This document shows positions 41,251-52,494 of a stretch of 64,000 nt of DNA, piece after piece. The position numbers were made by a program, and so were the translations under genes. The stretch comes from Emiliania huxleyi CCMP1516. Lineage: Eukaryota; Haptophyta; Isochrysidales; Noelaerhabdaceae. The notes beneath the pieces are model-generated. The model searched no databases and was not told where the DNA came from. It was given only the letters and a program-made list of their open reading frames with translations. Where the stretch lies: positions 163,382 to 227,381 of the forward strand of contig NW_005200496.1 in NCBI RefSeq assembly GCF_000372725.1, written 5' to 3'. Position 1 is the stretch's first letter; each line of letters begins with the position of its first letter.

Positions 41251-41420
41251 GGGGCCACATATTTGTTTTCTTCCTTGGCCGTGCCTTTTGTAGTGCCAGT
41301 CCGAGCCAGTCTGCTGTGAGAGTGGCTATCGCATAATTTCTTCCTTGGTTCCTCATCGGGCTCGCCGCTTTGCAATCGCTTCCCGGCCCGCCTCCATTTG
41401 CCAGCAAGGTCGGCGATTCA

Positions 41421-44400
41421 ATGGCCGACACCGTCCTCTCGCTCCTCTTCGAGGACATCCATTCCTCGCTCGCGGCGGCGATCGATGCTGTCGTCAGCGA
41501 TCACGGCGTCCCCGGCTCAAAGGAGAGCCCCGCGGCGGTCGCGGCGTGGCAGGAGTTCCCACGCTCGTCGCCGAGCTTCCGCATGCAAACCGAGCGGCTG
41601 AGCAAAGTGGCTGGCAGCCTCGACTTTCAGCAGGGCGCAATCGGTCTGCTCCTGCGCCTCATGCCGCCCTCCGGCGACCTTGAGGCGGGCGAGGTGCCAT
41701 TTGGCTTCCAGAGCCTTCTTTCGAGGCTGAATTGTGTGGAGTCGTGCCTCGGCGGCGTCCCGACGGGGCGCAAGGCGGCCGCGCTGCAAGCGAGGGGCGA
41801 AGGGCGGCTCGCCGAGTTGGTCTTCACCGTGGTCCCCCTCGCAGTGGCTGACATCCTCGCTTGCATCCTCGGCGAGAGGCCAGAGGGCAGCACCGACCGT
41901 ATCCCGCTCCCTCCCTCCTCGGAGGCAGCCCTGTTGCAGCTGGCGTTTCGCGGCCTATGCTCCTCGGGCGGCCAGCAGCAGCTGCACCCGTCGCTCCACG
42001 AGGCACTCGCTCGCCGCGCTGTGCTCTCGTGGCGGGAGGTGATCCGCCATCTCTCCACCTCATCCTTCGAAACCGCCTGCGCCGAGCTCAACAAGCAGCT
42101 CCACGCCGACTTGAGCGCCGACGAGGCGATGGCTTACCTCGTCGGCTGCCAGCGCATCTCCCTGCCGAAGGACCCGTGCTCGCCCATGGTGCAGCCCTTC
42201 TTCCAGCTCCTCGCGCGGCTCGCCGCGCAAAGCCGCAGGCCCTTCAACACGGCCGCGTTTCGGCGTTGCCTTCTCTGGAACCTCGAGGGCGCGGTGCAGC
42301 AGGTGCGGGGGCAGGTCGAGGGCGGCGCGTCGATGCTACAGACGTGGGTTGCGCTCTACCTCGACTGCCTCGAGCAGGGCAGCGAGCTTGCCGGGCTGGC
42401 GCTCCCCGCGGCCGCGCTGCTCGTGTCCCGCGGGCCTGCCGCGATGTGGTTCTGCCACATGGACGTCGGCAAGGAGTCCAAGAAGGTGGCGAAGGGCTTG
42501 CTCGGGGGCAAGAAGGTTGGCCTGCTGAGGCTGTGCCTCACCGACCTGGCCTACGAGGAGCGGACCTCGCGGCCGGCGCTCTGCGCCGTGCTGCGGCTCC
42601 TCGCGGGGGGGGCCCAGCTGCCCGCCTCGGCGGTCGCCCCCGCAACCGACGGCGAGTGGTGGCGGGCGCCCACGCCCGACGAGGAGGCCGGGCAGATGCC
42701 GCTCATGACTTCGCGCATGCCTCACGAGAGCGATGAGTCCACCGCTGCGATGAACGAGCGGCTCCGCTTTGTGGCCGAGAAGCTCTTTTGGCGCAAGTCG
42801 ACCGGCAGGCATGTGCGGCTGCCCAAGCTGCTCGAGAACGGCGACGTCGTCGTGCTCATCGTCGGGCAGATCGCGGTGCACTCGCCCACCGTCGCGATGG
42901 ACACGGTCGAGCGCCTCCTCGCCGAGGGAAGGGATGCCGAGTACCAGCTTCTCGGCGTCTGCGCGCTGCGCCGCCTCCTCTCGTACAGCCTCCTCTCGGG
43001 GCAGCTCGAGGCGCAGGCGGCGCGCCTCCTCTCCATCATCGGCGCCTGCGAGGCGGCGGTCGGCGCAGAGAAGCGCGGGCTAGCGCTGGCGCCGCTCGCC
43101 CCCGCGGAGCCCGAGCACCCTGACGCAGTGAAGCGGCTCCTCCGCTCTGCCGGCTCGCGCAAGGACAGGGAGGTGGCCCTTCGACTGGCGACGTACCGGG
43201 AGGCGGTGGCCTGCGTACCGCTCGTGCTACCCCCGCAGTGCCTGCAGGACCGCTCCTTCTTCGGACAGCTGCTCATCCACTCCGACCACGACCTCGCCAC
43301 CGCCACCTCTGTCGCGCTGCAGCAGCTCATGGCGGACGCGGCCTGGCGGCGGACAGCGGTGCTCTGCACGGCCAAGCTGCTCGAGCGCGCGGTGGAGGCG
43401 CCGGGCGGCTCGCGCGCTCTGCTCTGCAGCAAAGAGCACCATGGCGTGGCGCTGCAGGGCGTCGAGGCGCAGCTGCTCACGCTCGCCCTCCATCTCAAGA
43501 AGGGGCTTCACCTGTGGGCCGCCTCCATCGCGTCCGAGCCGTGGCCGCTCGAGTCGCTGCAAGAGGAGGCGGAGGGGACTGCCGTCGCCCGGCTTGCCAA
43601 GAGGCTGGCCGAGGCGGACGCGGCTGCCGCGTCCCTGCTTCTGCACCCGTCTGTCGCGCTTCGGGCCGAAGGTCTCGCGCTTCTCGAGGCCATCGCCGCC
43701 CTCCACTCGGCACACGAGGAGGCGTACCGGAGGGCGCTGGCCGGCAGGCTCGCCGCCGTCGAGTCGGCGACGCGCAAGCACCGCGCCGCTGGCGACAATC
43801 GCGAGGCGGAGGCGGGTCAGCGCGAGGAGGACGAGCTCCGAGGGCGGATCGACCGCCAAGAGGCGTCGGAACCCTTCCTGATCCACATCCTCGATCGTTG
43901 CGAGGCGTCGGTTGTGCGCCGGGCGATCCGGCGAGACCTGACCGAGGCAGCGCACGGCGTGCTCACCAAGGTGCCGTCGCAGGCGTCCATCGACCAAATG
44001 CAGATCCCGCCGCTGCGCAAGCTGCTCATGCTCCCTCCGGCCTCGCTCGGGATCGGCTCGCAGTTCATGTTTGTCGTTGCAGAGATTGCGAGCAGCCTCC
44101 TTCGGCAGGGCTGCACTCTCCGCGCGGCGCGGCTTCGCAGCATCCTCGCCGCGGCACTCGGCAAGATGCCTGCCTCCAAGGACCTGGCAGCCTTTGTTGC
44201 GGATGGCAGCGCGGACTTGGGTGTGCTGTGGCGCAACCACTACGCGGCGCTCACCATCAAGAAGGGACCTCGGCCCCGCCCCCTCTCTGAGCTCACCAGC
44301 CCTTGCCTACCTCCATAGGCGCTCTTTGCGCTCTGTGGCGCGTGCAAGCCGATGCAGGTCGCGGCGGTCGAGAAGAAACCAGCGCCGCCTCCGCCGCCGC

Positions 44401-47400
44401 CGGCACAGTCACCACCGCTCCACACGCCTTCGCCCTTCTTCCCGCCCCCTCCGCCGCTCCTCGGCGGCGCCGCCCAGCCGGCGCCCAAGATTGTCCCGCC
44501 GCCAGCAATCCTTGGCGCACCGCCGCCCGCACTCGGCGCACCGCCGGTGCTCAGCCCGCCGCCGACTCTCGGCGCGCCGCCGCCGCCACCGAGACTCGGT
44601 GCGCCGACGCCCGCGCTCGGCACGCCCACGCTCTTGAGCATGCCCGACCTCGGCGGCGGCGGCGGCGCTGATGCGGACGACAACCCTGTCCAGCAAAAGG
44701 CCGCGACCGCGCAGGGCTTAGTCGGCTGGGATGCCTACTCCCCTCGCTCCGTCGAGCACCTCCCCCCGCCTCTGCGCAGTGGCGCTTCTCGCCTCGCTCC
44801 GCCGCCCCTCGCCAGCGATGCCAGCGATGATGCTGGCGACGTGGTCCCGCCACCCCCTGTCCTCTTCCCGGGAGGAGGCGGGCGCATGGACCTGCCGCCT
44901 CCTCCTCTGCTCGGCGGCCTCGCCGCGGGCCCGCCCTCGCCGCCGCCCTCGCCGCCCGCGCAGCCGCCGCCGTCGACGCGCGGGTTCCTCAACAGCTTCC
45001 TCGGGGGCGGGTCGCGACGGGAGTCGACAGACAGCGGGCTGCACACCGTCGATGCGTGCCCGCCGCACGAAGCGGCTGTCGTCGAGGCGTACAACGTGAC
45101 GAAGCCTCTCGCCGACCGGCTCTGGCCCGTTTTGGCGGACAAGGACCTCGCGGATGGCTGGACCGGCCTCTCAGTTGCCCTCCTCGCCTCGTGCCTGGAC
45201 TCCGACGGTGCGTCCATGGGCGTCGAATCGCTCTCCGCCTGGTGGACGGGCCTCTCTCGGCGCAGGGATGACCTTCGGCTGTCGATGGCGCGCACGCTTC
45301 GCTCCATCACGCAGACCGAGGGGTTCGGCCGCGCTGTGCTATCCGACGCGGCGCGGTCCGAGCACCAGCGCCTTCTCAAGCTGTGCCTGGGCTTTGTGCG
45401 TGAGTCCAAGCGCGTGCTCGAGGACCCGTCCTGCGTAAGCAACTACCCGCTGTGCCTCGAGGTTGTGCAGCTCGTCGCGAGCCTCGCGGCGGCCACGGCT
45501 GGCGACGTCCGGTACGATCCCAAGCGCTGGCTTCGACCACTGATGGTGCCCGCATCGCTTCAAAACTCGTGGCCCATCGTGGAGCGCTGCTCGCTGCTCG
45601 AGCTTCTCATGCGGTGGGTGCGGTGGCGCGAGGACAAGGCGCTGGCGGCGCTGGCCACCGGCGGAGTAAGGCCGCAGACGCAGCGTTCGACGCCCGCGGT
45701 GGGCTCGCTCGAGGAGCAGGCTCTCTTCCGGATCGAGACGGTCTCTGCCCACGCGATCCTCCTCCTCGTGCAGTCGGGCCCGGTCATGGAGCGCGACCGT
45801 CTCCTTGCGATCGCAGAGGCGGGGCCGTGGTCGCGGGATCTCGACCTCCTCGGCTGGTATGAGAGCACGCACGCAGAGGAGGGGCACAACACGCTCGCGT
45901 GCCTCCTCGGGCACCACTTTGAGCATCTCCTCCCCGCCTTCCTCCATCGCGCCTACTTTTTCGCCGGCTCGTCGCCCCGCCTCTCCACGAGGTACTTTCA
46001 CGCCATCGTCGATGCGCTTGTCCCGGCCGACGCCGCACTCGACGATGGGCCGGCGGCGGCGTCGGACCGCGACTTTGAGTCCGAGGTGGAGGCCGCCTCT
46101 CCGAGCCTGATGCTGTTCGGCATGATCCACCTCGCCTCGACCGACGCGCGCACGCGCTCGCGGGCGTTCGACCTGATCTGCCGCCTGACCGACTCCTTTG
46201 GCCCGGCCGAGGGGTTCGAGTGCGATGGCTCTTCGCTCGGAGCGCGTCGGCTCCTCTACGCCGCCGACGAGCCCACGCCGATGCTGCTCTCATCGCATCT
46301 CGAGAAGATGCGGCTCGCCGTCGCGGCCCAGTGCCCGGCGCTCTCGCTGCCTCTCGTGCGTGGGGGCGTAGCCCTCCTCACGCAGACTCAGCCGCTCGCC
46401 CTGACCGGAGCGCAACAGCTGCTGGTACTACGCACCCTCTCACCGTGGCTGGCCAACTTGCAGCTCGAGCCGCTGCCGTCCAGCCGGCTCTCGGAGTCAT
46501 CCACCTTCCAGTTCCTGCGCGAAATCGCCATCGTCGGACTCCAGCCGTGGTCGGCTTCCGGCGAGGCTGGGGATGCCTATGGTGCGCTGTGGCACCAGCT
46601 GTCGGCACGCCCTGCAGACCGATCGACCGCCGGACAGCCCGCCGCCCCGTCCAACGCTTATGTGATTGCGTCGTTCATGCTCCAAGTCGCCTCGCGGTCG
46701 GACAAGGCGGCGACACTCGTGCGGCGGCTCGCAGTCATCGCCTTCGACGCTTCGCCGGCCGAGTTGCTGCCGATGCTGCTCGCGCGCATTGAGGGCGAGC
46801 CTCTCGAGGAGTCACCGCCGCCCACCACGCAACCCTGCGCCCCCGGCCCGGGAGGCCTCATCGAGTCGGTGGGCTCTGCAGTGCAGCACGTGTGGAGGCG
46901 CCTCTCCACCAGCGCGTCGGCGCAGAGCGCAGCAAGCCCCGCGCCGCCGCCACATGCGCCGCCGGTGGGCCCGGCGCCGCCGCCGCCTCCTCCACCACCG
47001 CCTCTGCTGTCGGCAAAACCACCTCCTCTGCTGTCGGCGGGCCCTCCGCCGATGCTATCAGCAGGGCAGCCGGGGGGTCGGGACGACCAGTCCCCAGCCG
47101 CGCCCGGGCCACCACTCGACGCGCCGTCTGAGGTGGTCGAAGGCGCCTCCGGTGCGGACCAGGCTGAGGACCCCATCATGGCTGCCGTCGTTGCGCTTTC
47201 GGGCAAGCCCTCGAGGGTGCAGCCGCGAACGCTTCGGTTCGCCTCGGCGGCGGCAGCTACTGAGGCGGAGTCGGCGCCGGCCGTGCCCGGGGGGCTGCCC
47301 GAGGAGAACGAGGCGGTCCCTGCGCCAGAGGAGGAGGAGGGAGAGGAGGAGCTCCTCGCGAGCACCGAGCAGCTGAGGGCCGCAGCGCTGCTGATGCTCA

Positions 47401-49172
47401 TCGAGCCGCTCCGCCACTCGATGCAGCGGCCGCTCGCGCAATCGGCCGTGTGCGGGGAGATGCCGCGTATCCTCAACCTTGCGCTCCTGCTCATGCACTC
47501 GCAGTCCGAGTCGGCCTTGAGCGTCGAGGAGAACCGCTCGCTCCGCCAGCTCTTGCGGGCTATGCTCGAGTCGATCGTCGAGGCCCACCGCCAGTCGGCG
47601 GGCCTCGCTCACTTGCCGGTCGGCGTCACGACCAACCAGCTGCCGAGAGAGGTCTTGGCCCTCACCGAGCGGCTCGGCCTGGCGAGCTTCCGCCTGCGCT
47701 GGCCGCGCGTGCCAAATGAGGTCAACAACGCGACACCGAGCATCGCGATGGCGATGGAGGCGGTCAACTGCTGCCCGATCAAGGAGGCGCTGTGTGGCAT
47801 CCTCGCGTGCGTCGAGGGCCTAGGCAGGACCGAAGTGGCCGCCGAGTGGTTCAGCCTCGCAATTAACCGCCTGCGCCAGCCCATGGAGCTCGCCGATCGG
47901 TTCAAGGAGCTGTCTCTCGTGCGGCTCTTGCTGCCGCTGCAGCCGGAGCACGTGCGGGTTACGGGTCTGTTCCACCTCGTCCTCGAGTCTGCGCAGACCG
48001 CGTTGCTGGAGCTCGAGGGGGCGGCCGCCGCGCGTCAGCGCAAGTCGCTCCCGCTCGCGCTGGCGGAGGAGGCGGGAGCGCTCCTCGGCGACATTGCCGC
48101 AAGGCTCGCCGCCCGTGGGCAGCTCGTCCAGCAGCCTCTGCTCCCGTGGGCACTAGTTGCGCTGACGGCGTCGCCACACCCATCCATCCACGCCACCGTC
48201 TACCCAGCCCTCTGCTTCTGCCTCGACCACGAGCCGCTGCTCGTCGCGATGCGGGCAGGGACGCTCCTGCCGCCGCCCCCGCGAGCCGACTCTGGCGGAG
48301 GCGACGCGTTTGCCGGAGGCCTGCTCGCCGCCCTCTTGCGAAACGTGTGCGCCGCGGGCTGCTGGGGTGGAGCGGCAGCTAGCGGGCTGCCAGTTGCGCA
48401 CAATGGCCCCGCCGTTGCCGAGGCCGCGCGTGGAGCCGCCCTCCAGTCGCTGCGTCTGGCGAGCAGCGTGCAGGCAGCGCTCGTCCTCTCCAGCCCCAAG
48501 CGCGAGGTCGCCGAGATGTTGGCAGGCGTGGCCGCCCCCTTGCTCGATTGCTGGGTCATTCAGCTGTGCGAGCTGCACGCGCTGCTGTCTGGCGCGTCGG
48601 CCGACACCTTTGCAACTCGCGCCGCCGCGCTCGCCGCCTTTGAGGGCCTCAGCGACGCAGCGGTGGCGGTCGACTCGCTGCGAGGCGACACAGGACCGAC
48701 GACCACCACGGCCGCCTTGGTGGCGGTGGCGAGCGGCGATTTCGCCCTCGGCGACGGGGACGCGGCCATTCGGTCGCTCGCGACGCCGCTCCTCAAGGCC
48801 TTCTTGCCCACTGCTGGCCCGCACCTCGCGCGATTCGCGCGGCGCCTTCTCGCCTCGGGGCCCAAGCACTACGCGGCGCCCGTGCTCCTCCTCTGCACGG
48901 TCGCCCTCCGCACCCCGGGGGCGGATTGCGTCGCCGCGTTCAAGCCGATCGTCCAGGGCGTGGCCGGCCTCAGCCTGCCGGCCGTGCCCGACCTCCTCCT
49001 TGCCGCTGCAATGGCCGGGACTCGCCCAACCAGACTCGAGGCGGTCATCACGACCGCCCAGTGCGAGGGCCGCGACACGGCCCTCGCGGCAGGCGCTGCG
49101 GACACGGGGGCGGAGACGCGAGGCGCGTCTGGGGCCCTGCACGCGCTCGAGCAGGTGCTGGCGCGAGCGTGA
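41421..49172 (+). CDS. Giant Furry/Tao3/Mor2-like HEAT scaffold protein
   Basis: About 2,560 codons in two exons (41421-44246 and 44319-49172), joined by a 72-bp GC-AG intron that restores ...RNHYA-ALFALCGACK. The whole protein is helical HEAT/ARM-like sequence. The order resembles the N-terminal Furry/cell-morphogenesis domain. That domain has helices around VLSWREVIRHL, a mid-segment ending AEKLFWRKSTGRHV, and TYREAVACVPLVLP followed by LIHSDHDLATATSVALQQLM. In Furry the equivalent is the CVAAIPRLLP-type block. Furry proteins scaffold NDR/LATS kinases in cell polarity. Two Pro-rich inserts (44380-44630 and 46930-47060) recall profilin-binding FH1 segments. The Furry call is from remembered pattern, not alignment; other giant HEAT proteins are possible. 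The ATG at 41421 is the first in frame. Confidence 0.55.
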
Positions 49173-49485
49173 AGGGCTGAGTGTTGTCGGCCTGAACTGT
49201 GAGCTCGTGGTTCGAGGTGCAGGGCAGCCCCCCCCCCCCCCCCCTTCTCTATGGCGGCGAGGGACTGTGGACACATGGGCAGCAGTGGGCACACAGATGG
49301 GGGAGCTTTCGTTCACATCTTCCTTTGTACGGAAAGAATTTTACAACTAAAGGCTCTGGCACACGGAAAGAAAACAAACATGCCGAACAGGGCGAGAGGG
49401 AGGTGTGAGTGAAAAAAAGTGTTACTGCCAGTGCGCCAATCCGTGAATCGCTCAATTTTTTTTGTGGTGTGTTAGTGCCAGTCCC
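49173..49485. other. Furry-like gene 3' flank
   Basis: Holds a C-run (about 49229-49243) and AT-richer sequence; no gene recognised. Confidence 0.4.
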
Positions 49486-49743
49486 GAGAGAGAGATTTTT
49501 AGCAACAACAAACAACTCTAACACACACACATCATTGGATCCCTGTTCACGCGCGGCGCCGCGCGAGACGTGCAGACAGGGTTGCCAGGTGAGAGCGAAT
49601 GGCGCGGTTCACGCCTCGCACAACAGAGCAAACAAACCCTGTCTGCACGTCTCGCGCGCGCGTGAACAGGGCTCCAGGCCCCAAACGACGTGTGAGTGTT
49701 AGAGTTGTTTGGTATTGTTAAGGTATTGCTAAAAATCTCTCTC
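49486..49743. mobile_element. Foldback (long inverted repeat) element
   Basis: The outer arms pair GAGAGAGATTTTTAGCAA with TTGCTAAAAATCTCTCTC, and AACAACTCTAACAC with GTGTTAGAGTTGTT. The inner arms pair CCTGTTCACGCGCG...GAGACGTGCAGACAGGGTT with their complement at 49632-49672. So about 100 bp on each side folds back around a 45-nt centre. A fragment of the arm (GACGTGTGAGTGTTAGAGT) recurs at 49864-49882. No ORF. Confidence 0.8.
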
Positions 49744-50138
49744 AACAGCCCTTTGTTGTCAGTCCCGTGCCTAGATCTAGTGTTGTGAGAGGGCGCTGCT
49801 GTTAATTCTTTTTTTGAAGTTCCGAGAGAGAGAGAGAGTCCGAGAGAGAGATTTTGCCCCAAATGACGTGTGAGTGTTAGAGTCCGCGCAAGTCCGCGCC
49901 CTTGTTTGTTGTGCTACTGTGCTGTGCGGAAAGTTAATTCTTTCGCTGTCTGCTATTGCCGCAGCCACTTCACAGCTACTCCTGTGGGAAGAGACCCAGG
50001 GAGGGAGTAGCGTGAGCCCCTCGAGGTTAACAGCGGGTCGGCTGGGGCTATATCAGACAGATTCTTTCGGCATTCCGGCGTCTCCCTTGCCCTTTCGCTT
50101 CGGAGAAGTTGCATAAGGTTGGCCGTCTCCGCCACCGT
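49744..50138. other. ABCG 5' flank
   Basis: GA microsatellites (49820-49855) and a partial copy of the foldback arm. 49880-50138 is the likely promoter and leader of the ABCG gene; no motif is identifiable. Confidence 0.4.
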
Positions 50139-51950
50139 ATGGCCGAGTCATCTCGCAGCGTCCGCCACACGGGCTCGAGCGTGTGCTGGAGCGGCGTCAA
50201 GGTGACCGCGGGCTCCAAGAAGAACCCAAAGCCGATCCTGAAAGGCGCGGGCGGCGAGGGTTTGAGTGGCTACGTCGAGGGTGGAAAGTTTTGCGCCATC
50301 ATGGGGCCGAGCGGAGCTGGGAAGACCACGCTCCTCAACGCGCTCGCCGGCCGCCGACTGCCAAACTTTGAGGGCACGGTCCTCGTCGACGGCAAGGAGC
50401 CCGATCGGCGCAGGATCGCGTTTGTCATGCAAGAGGACGTGCTCTGCCCGACGCAAACGCCGCGCGAGGCGCTGATGTTCTCTGCGGGCTTGCGGCTCCC
50501 GGCCACCGTCTCGCTCGCGGAGAAGCGCAAGCTGGTCGAGGCGACCCTGCGCGAGCTCAAGCTCGAGCGGTGCGCAGACACGCTGGTCGGCGACGCCGTC
50601 AAGCGCGGCATCTCGGGCGGCGAGAAGAAGCGGACGTCTATCGGCATCGAACTGGTGGTGCGGCCAAAGGTGCTCTTCCTCGACGAGCCGACCAGCGGGC
50701 TTGACTCGTACGCCGCGTACAGCGTCGTCGAGAACCTGCGCCAGCTCTCCGCCGTGGGCTGCACGGTGCTCTCCACCATCCACCAGCCCAGCTCGGAGGT
50801 GTTTGGGCTGTTCGCGGACGTCATCTTCCTCTCCCTCGGCGAGACCTTCTACTCGGGAGCGGCCGCCGACCTCCCCTCCTCCCTCGCCGCCCACGGCCTC
50901 GCGCCGCCGCCGCTGAGCAACCCGGCCGATCACACCATGTTCCTGCTCCAGACGAAGCCGGTCGAGGAGCTGCAGCGTGTCGCCGCGGAGCTCAACAAGA
51001 AGAGCACGGCGGCGGCGTCGGCCGCCGCCGCGGTCGACGCACACTTCGCCGCGGCCGGCGAGCGGCGCTCCCTCGCCACGTCGCTCGGCGCGTGGACGGG
51101 GTCGGCTCCTCGGCGCGGCGCCGGCATCCTGACCGAGGTCTATTACCTCGCGCGGCGCGAGAAGAACTCGCTGCTGCGCGACCGCGCCGGCCTCGTCGCC
51201 GCGATCGCCGCGCCCTGCTGCCTCAACCTCCTCTTCGCGGGCATCTTTTACCAGGCGGGCGATCGGGAACGCCCCAATTACCAGGTGATGACGCACTTTG
51301 GAGCAATCTCGCAGATCGCGATCGGTGGCATGTTCGGCGCGGCGCAGCCGCTGCTGCTCTCCTTCCCGCTCGAGGCGGCGCTCTTCAAGAAGGAGTACGG
51401 CGTGGGCACCTACACTGCGACAACCTACTTCGCCGCCAAGACCGCCGTCGAGGTGCCCAAGTCCTTCCTAGTCGCCGCGCTGACGTGGCTCGTCTCGTAC
51501 TGGCTCATCGCCCTCGAGGGGCCCATCATCCTCTACATCCTCGCCCTCTGGCTGATGGGCTTCGCCATCGCCTCGACGGCGCTGCTGCTCGGCTGCCTCG
51601 TCCCCAACGTCGAGGTCGGGCTGCAGGTCTCGCCCGCCGTCCTCGTCCCACAAATCCTCTTTGCAGGCTTCTTCATCAAGAGCGAGCAGATCCCGCCCTT
51701 TCTGCGCTGGGCGCAGTACCTCTGCTCGCTGCGCTACGGCAACAACCTCTTCGCCCTCATCGCCTTTGGGCCGCAGGAGACGGACAGCTGGGACAACTCC
51801 ACGCGTGCGGAGGCGGAGCTGCTGCTCGAGCTCAACCAGATCGAGCCCGGCGACTGGTGGGTGAACGTCCTCGTGCTCGCGAGCATCGGGGTGGCCTTCC
51901 GCCTCGTGGCCATTGCGGCGCTCTCCTGGCGCGCCGCTCGCACCGCGTGA
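50139..51950 (+). CDS. ABCG-type half-transporter
   Basis: ATP-driven membrane exporter or lipid/sterol transporter of the ABCG (White/BCRP) family, about 603 residues, intronless. The nucleotide-binding domain comes first: Walker A GPSGAGKTTLLNAL, Q-loop VMQEDVL, signature ISGGEKKR, Walker B VLFLDEPTSGLD, H-loop STIHQPSSEVF. After a linker, the ABC2-membrane domain starts EVYYLARREKNSLLRDRAGL and has about six helices (for example FLVAALTWLVSYWLIAL and GFAIASTALLLGCLV), with the family motif LRYGNNLFALIAFG near the end. NBD-TMD order and length are typical. The start ATG is at 50139, shortly before a small N-terminal leader. Confidence 0.95.
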   Translation: MAESSRSVRHTGSSVCWSGVKVTAGSKKNPKPILKGAGGEGLSGYVEGGKFCAIMGPSGAGKTTLLNALAGRRLPNFEGTVLVDGKEPDRRRIAFVMQEDVLCPTQTPREALMFSAGLRLPATVSLAEKRKLVEATLRELKLERCADTLVGDAVKRGISGGEKKRTSIGIELVVRPKVLFLDEPTSGLDSYAAYSVVENLRQLSAVGCTVLSTIHQPSSEVFGLFADVIFLSLGETFYSGAAADLPSSLAAHGLAPPPLSNPADHTMFLLQTKPVEELQRVAAELNKKSTAAASAAAAVDAHFAAAGERRSLATSLGAWTGSAPRRGAGILTEVYYLARREKNSLLRDRAGLVAAIAAPCCLNLLFAGIFYQAGDRERPNYQVMTHFGAISQIAIGGMFGAAQPLLLSFPLEAALFKKEYGVGTYTATTYFAAKTAVEVPKSFLVAALTWLVSYWLIALEGPIILYILALWLMGFAIASTALLLGCLVPNVEVGLQVSPAVLVPQILFAGFFIKSEQIPPFLRWAQYLCSLRYGNNLFALIAFGPQETDSWDNSTRAEAELLLELNQIEPGDWWVNVLVLASIGVAFRLVAIAALSWRAARTA

Positions 51951-51963
51951 GGCGCGCCGCGCT

Positions 51964-52032
51964 CCCCCGAGCCGCTCGGCCGATGTACGATCTCGGACCC
52001 CCCGAGCCGCTCGGCCGATGTACGATCTCGGA
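51964..52032. repeat. 34-bp tandem duplication after ABCG
   Basis: Two exact copies of a unit containing CCGAGCCGCTCGGCCGATGT and ACGATCTCGGA, starting 14 bp after the ABCG stop. Each contains the palindrome GAGCCGCTCGGC. Confidence 0.9.
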
Positions 52033-52120
52033 ATATGTACGCTGGTTGAGAGAATGAGAGAGGTGTTCAGGTTCGGCGAACAGAAGGGAAAGAAAACCTC
52101 TGTGAAAAGGGAAGTGTCCA

Positions 52121-52348
52121 GGGTTCCGGCTCCTACCCGGATAGGGGGTCTGTCGGCACTGACTCGCGCCAAAACGCCCTACCTACCTACCTATCCCCAG
52201 GCCGCGCAGCGAAGCGAAAAAAGATGAAAATCGGGCGTACCTACCTAGTGCAGGGCCCTTTTGGGCCAAACAAGACCAACCTACCTACCTATCTGGGAGG
52301 AGCCAGCCAGTGCGAACAGACCCCCTATCCGGGTAGTTACCGGAACCC
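52121..52348. mobile_element. 228-bp inverted-repeat element (MITE-like)
   Basis: About 40-bp terminal inverted repeats: GGGTTCCGG then a short variable part, CTACCCGGATAGGGGGTCTG, and a GCACTG edge at the left (52121-52161). They are mirrored at 52309-52348. The centre is rich in CCTACCTACCTA. No clear target duplication. A degraded relative of one end lies at 12481-12527. Confidence 0.75.
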
Positions 52349-52494
52349 AGGGTACCCAGAGTCCCAACCCACACGCCGGCGTGCAGGTGTGTGCTCCAGC
52401 ACCAGGTCGCGCGCCGCTCGCAAGAAGCTGAACGAACGCCCGCGCGCCTTTCTCACGGTCCGCGTCCCCCCATCGGCGCAGGAATTCCGGAGCA

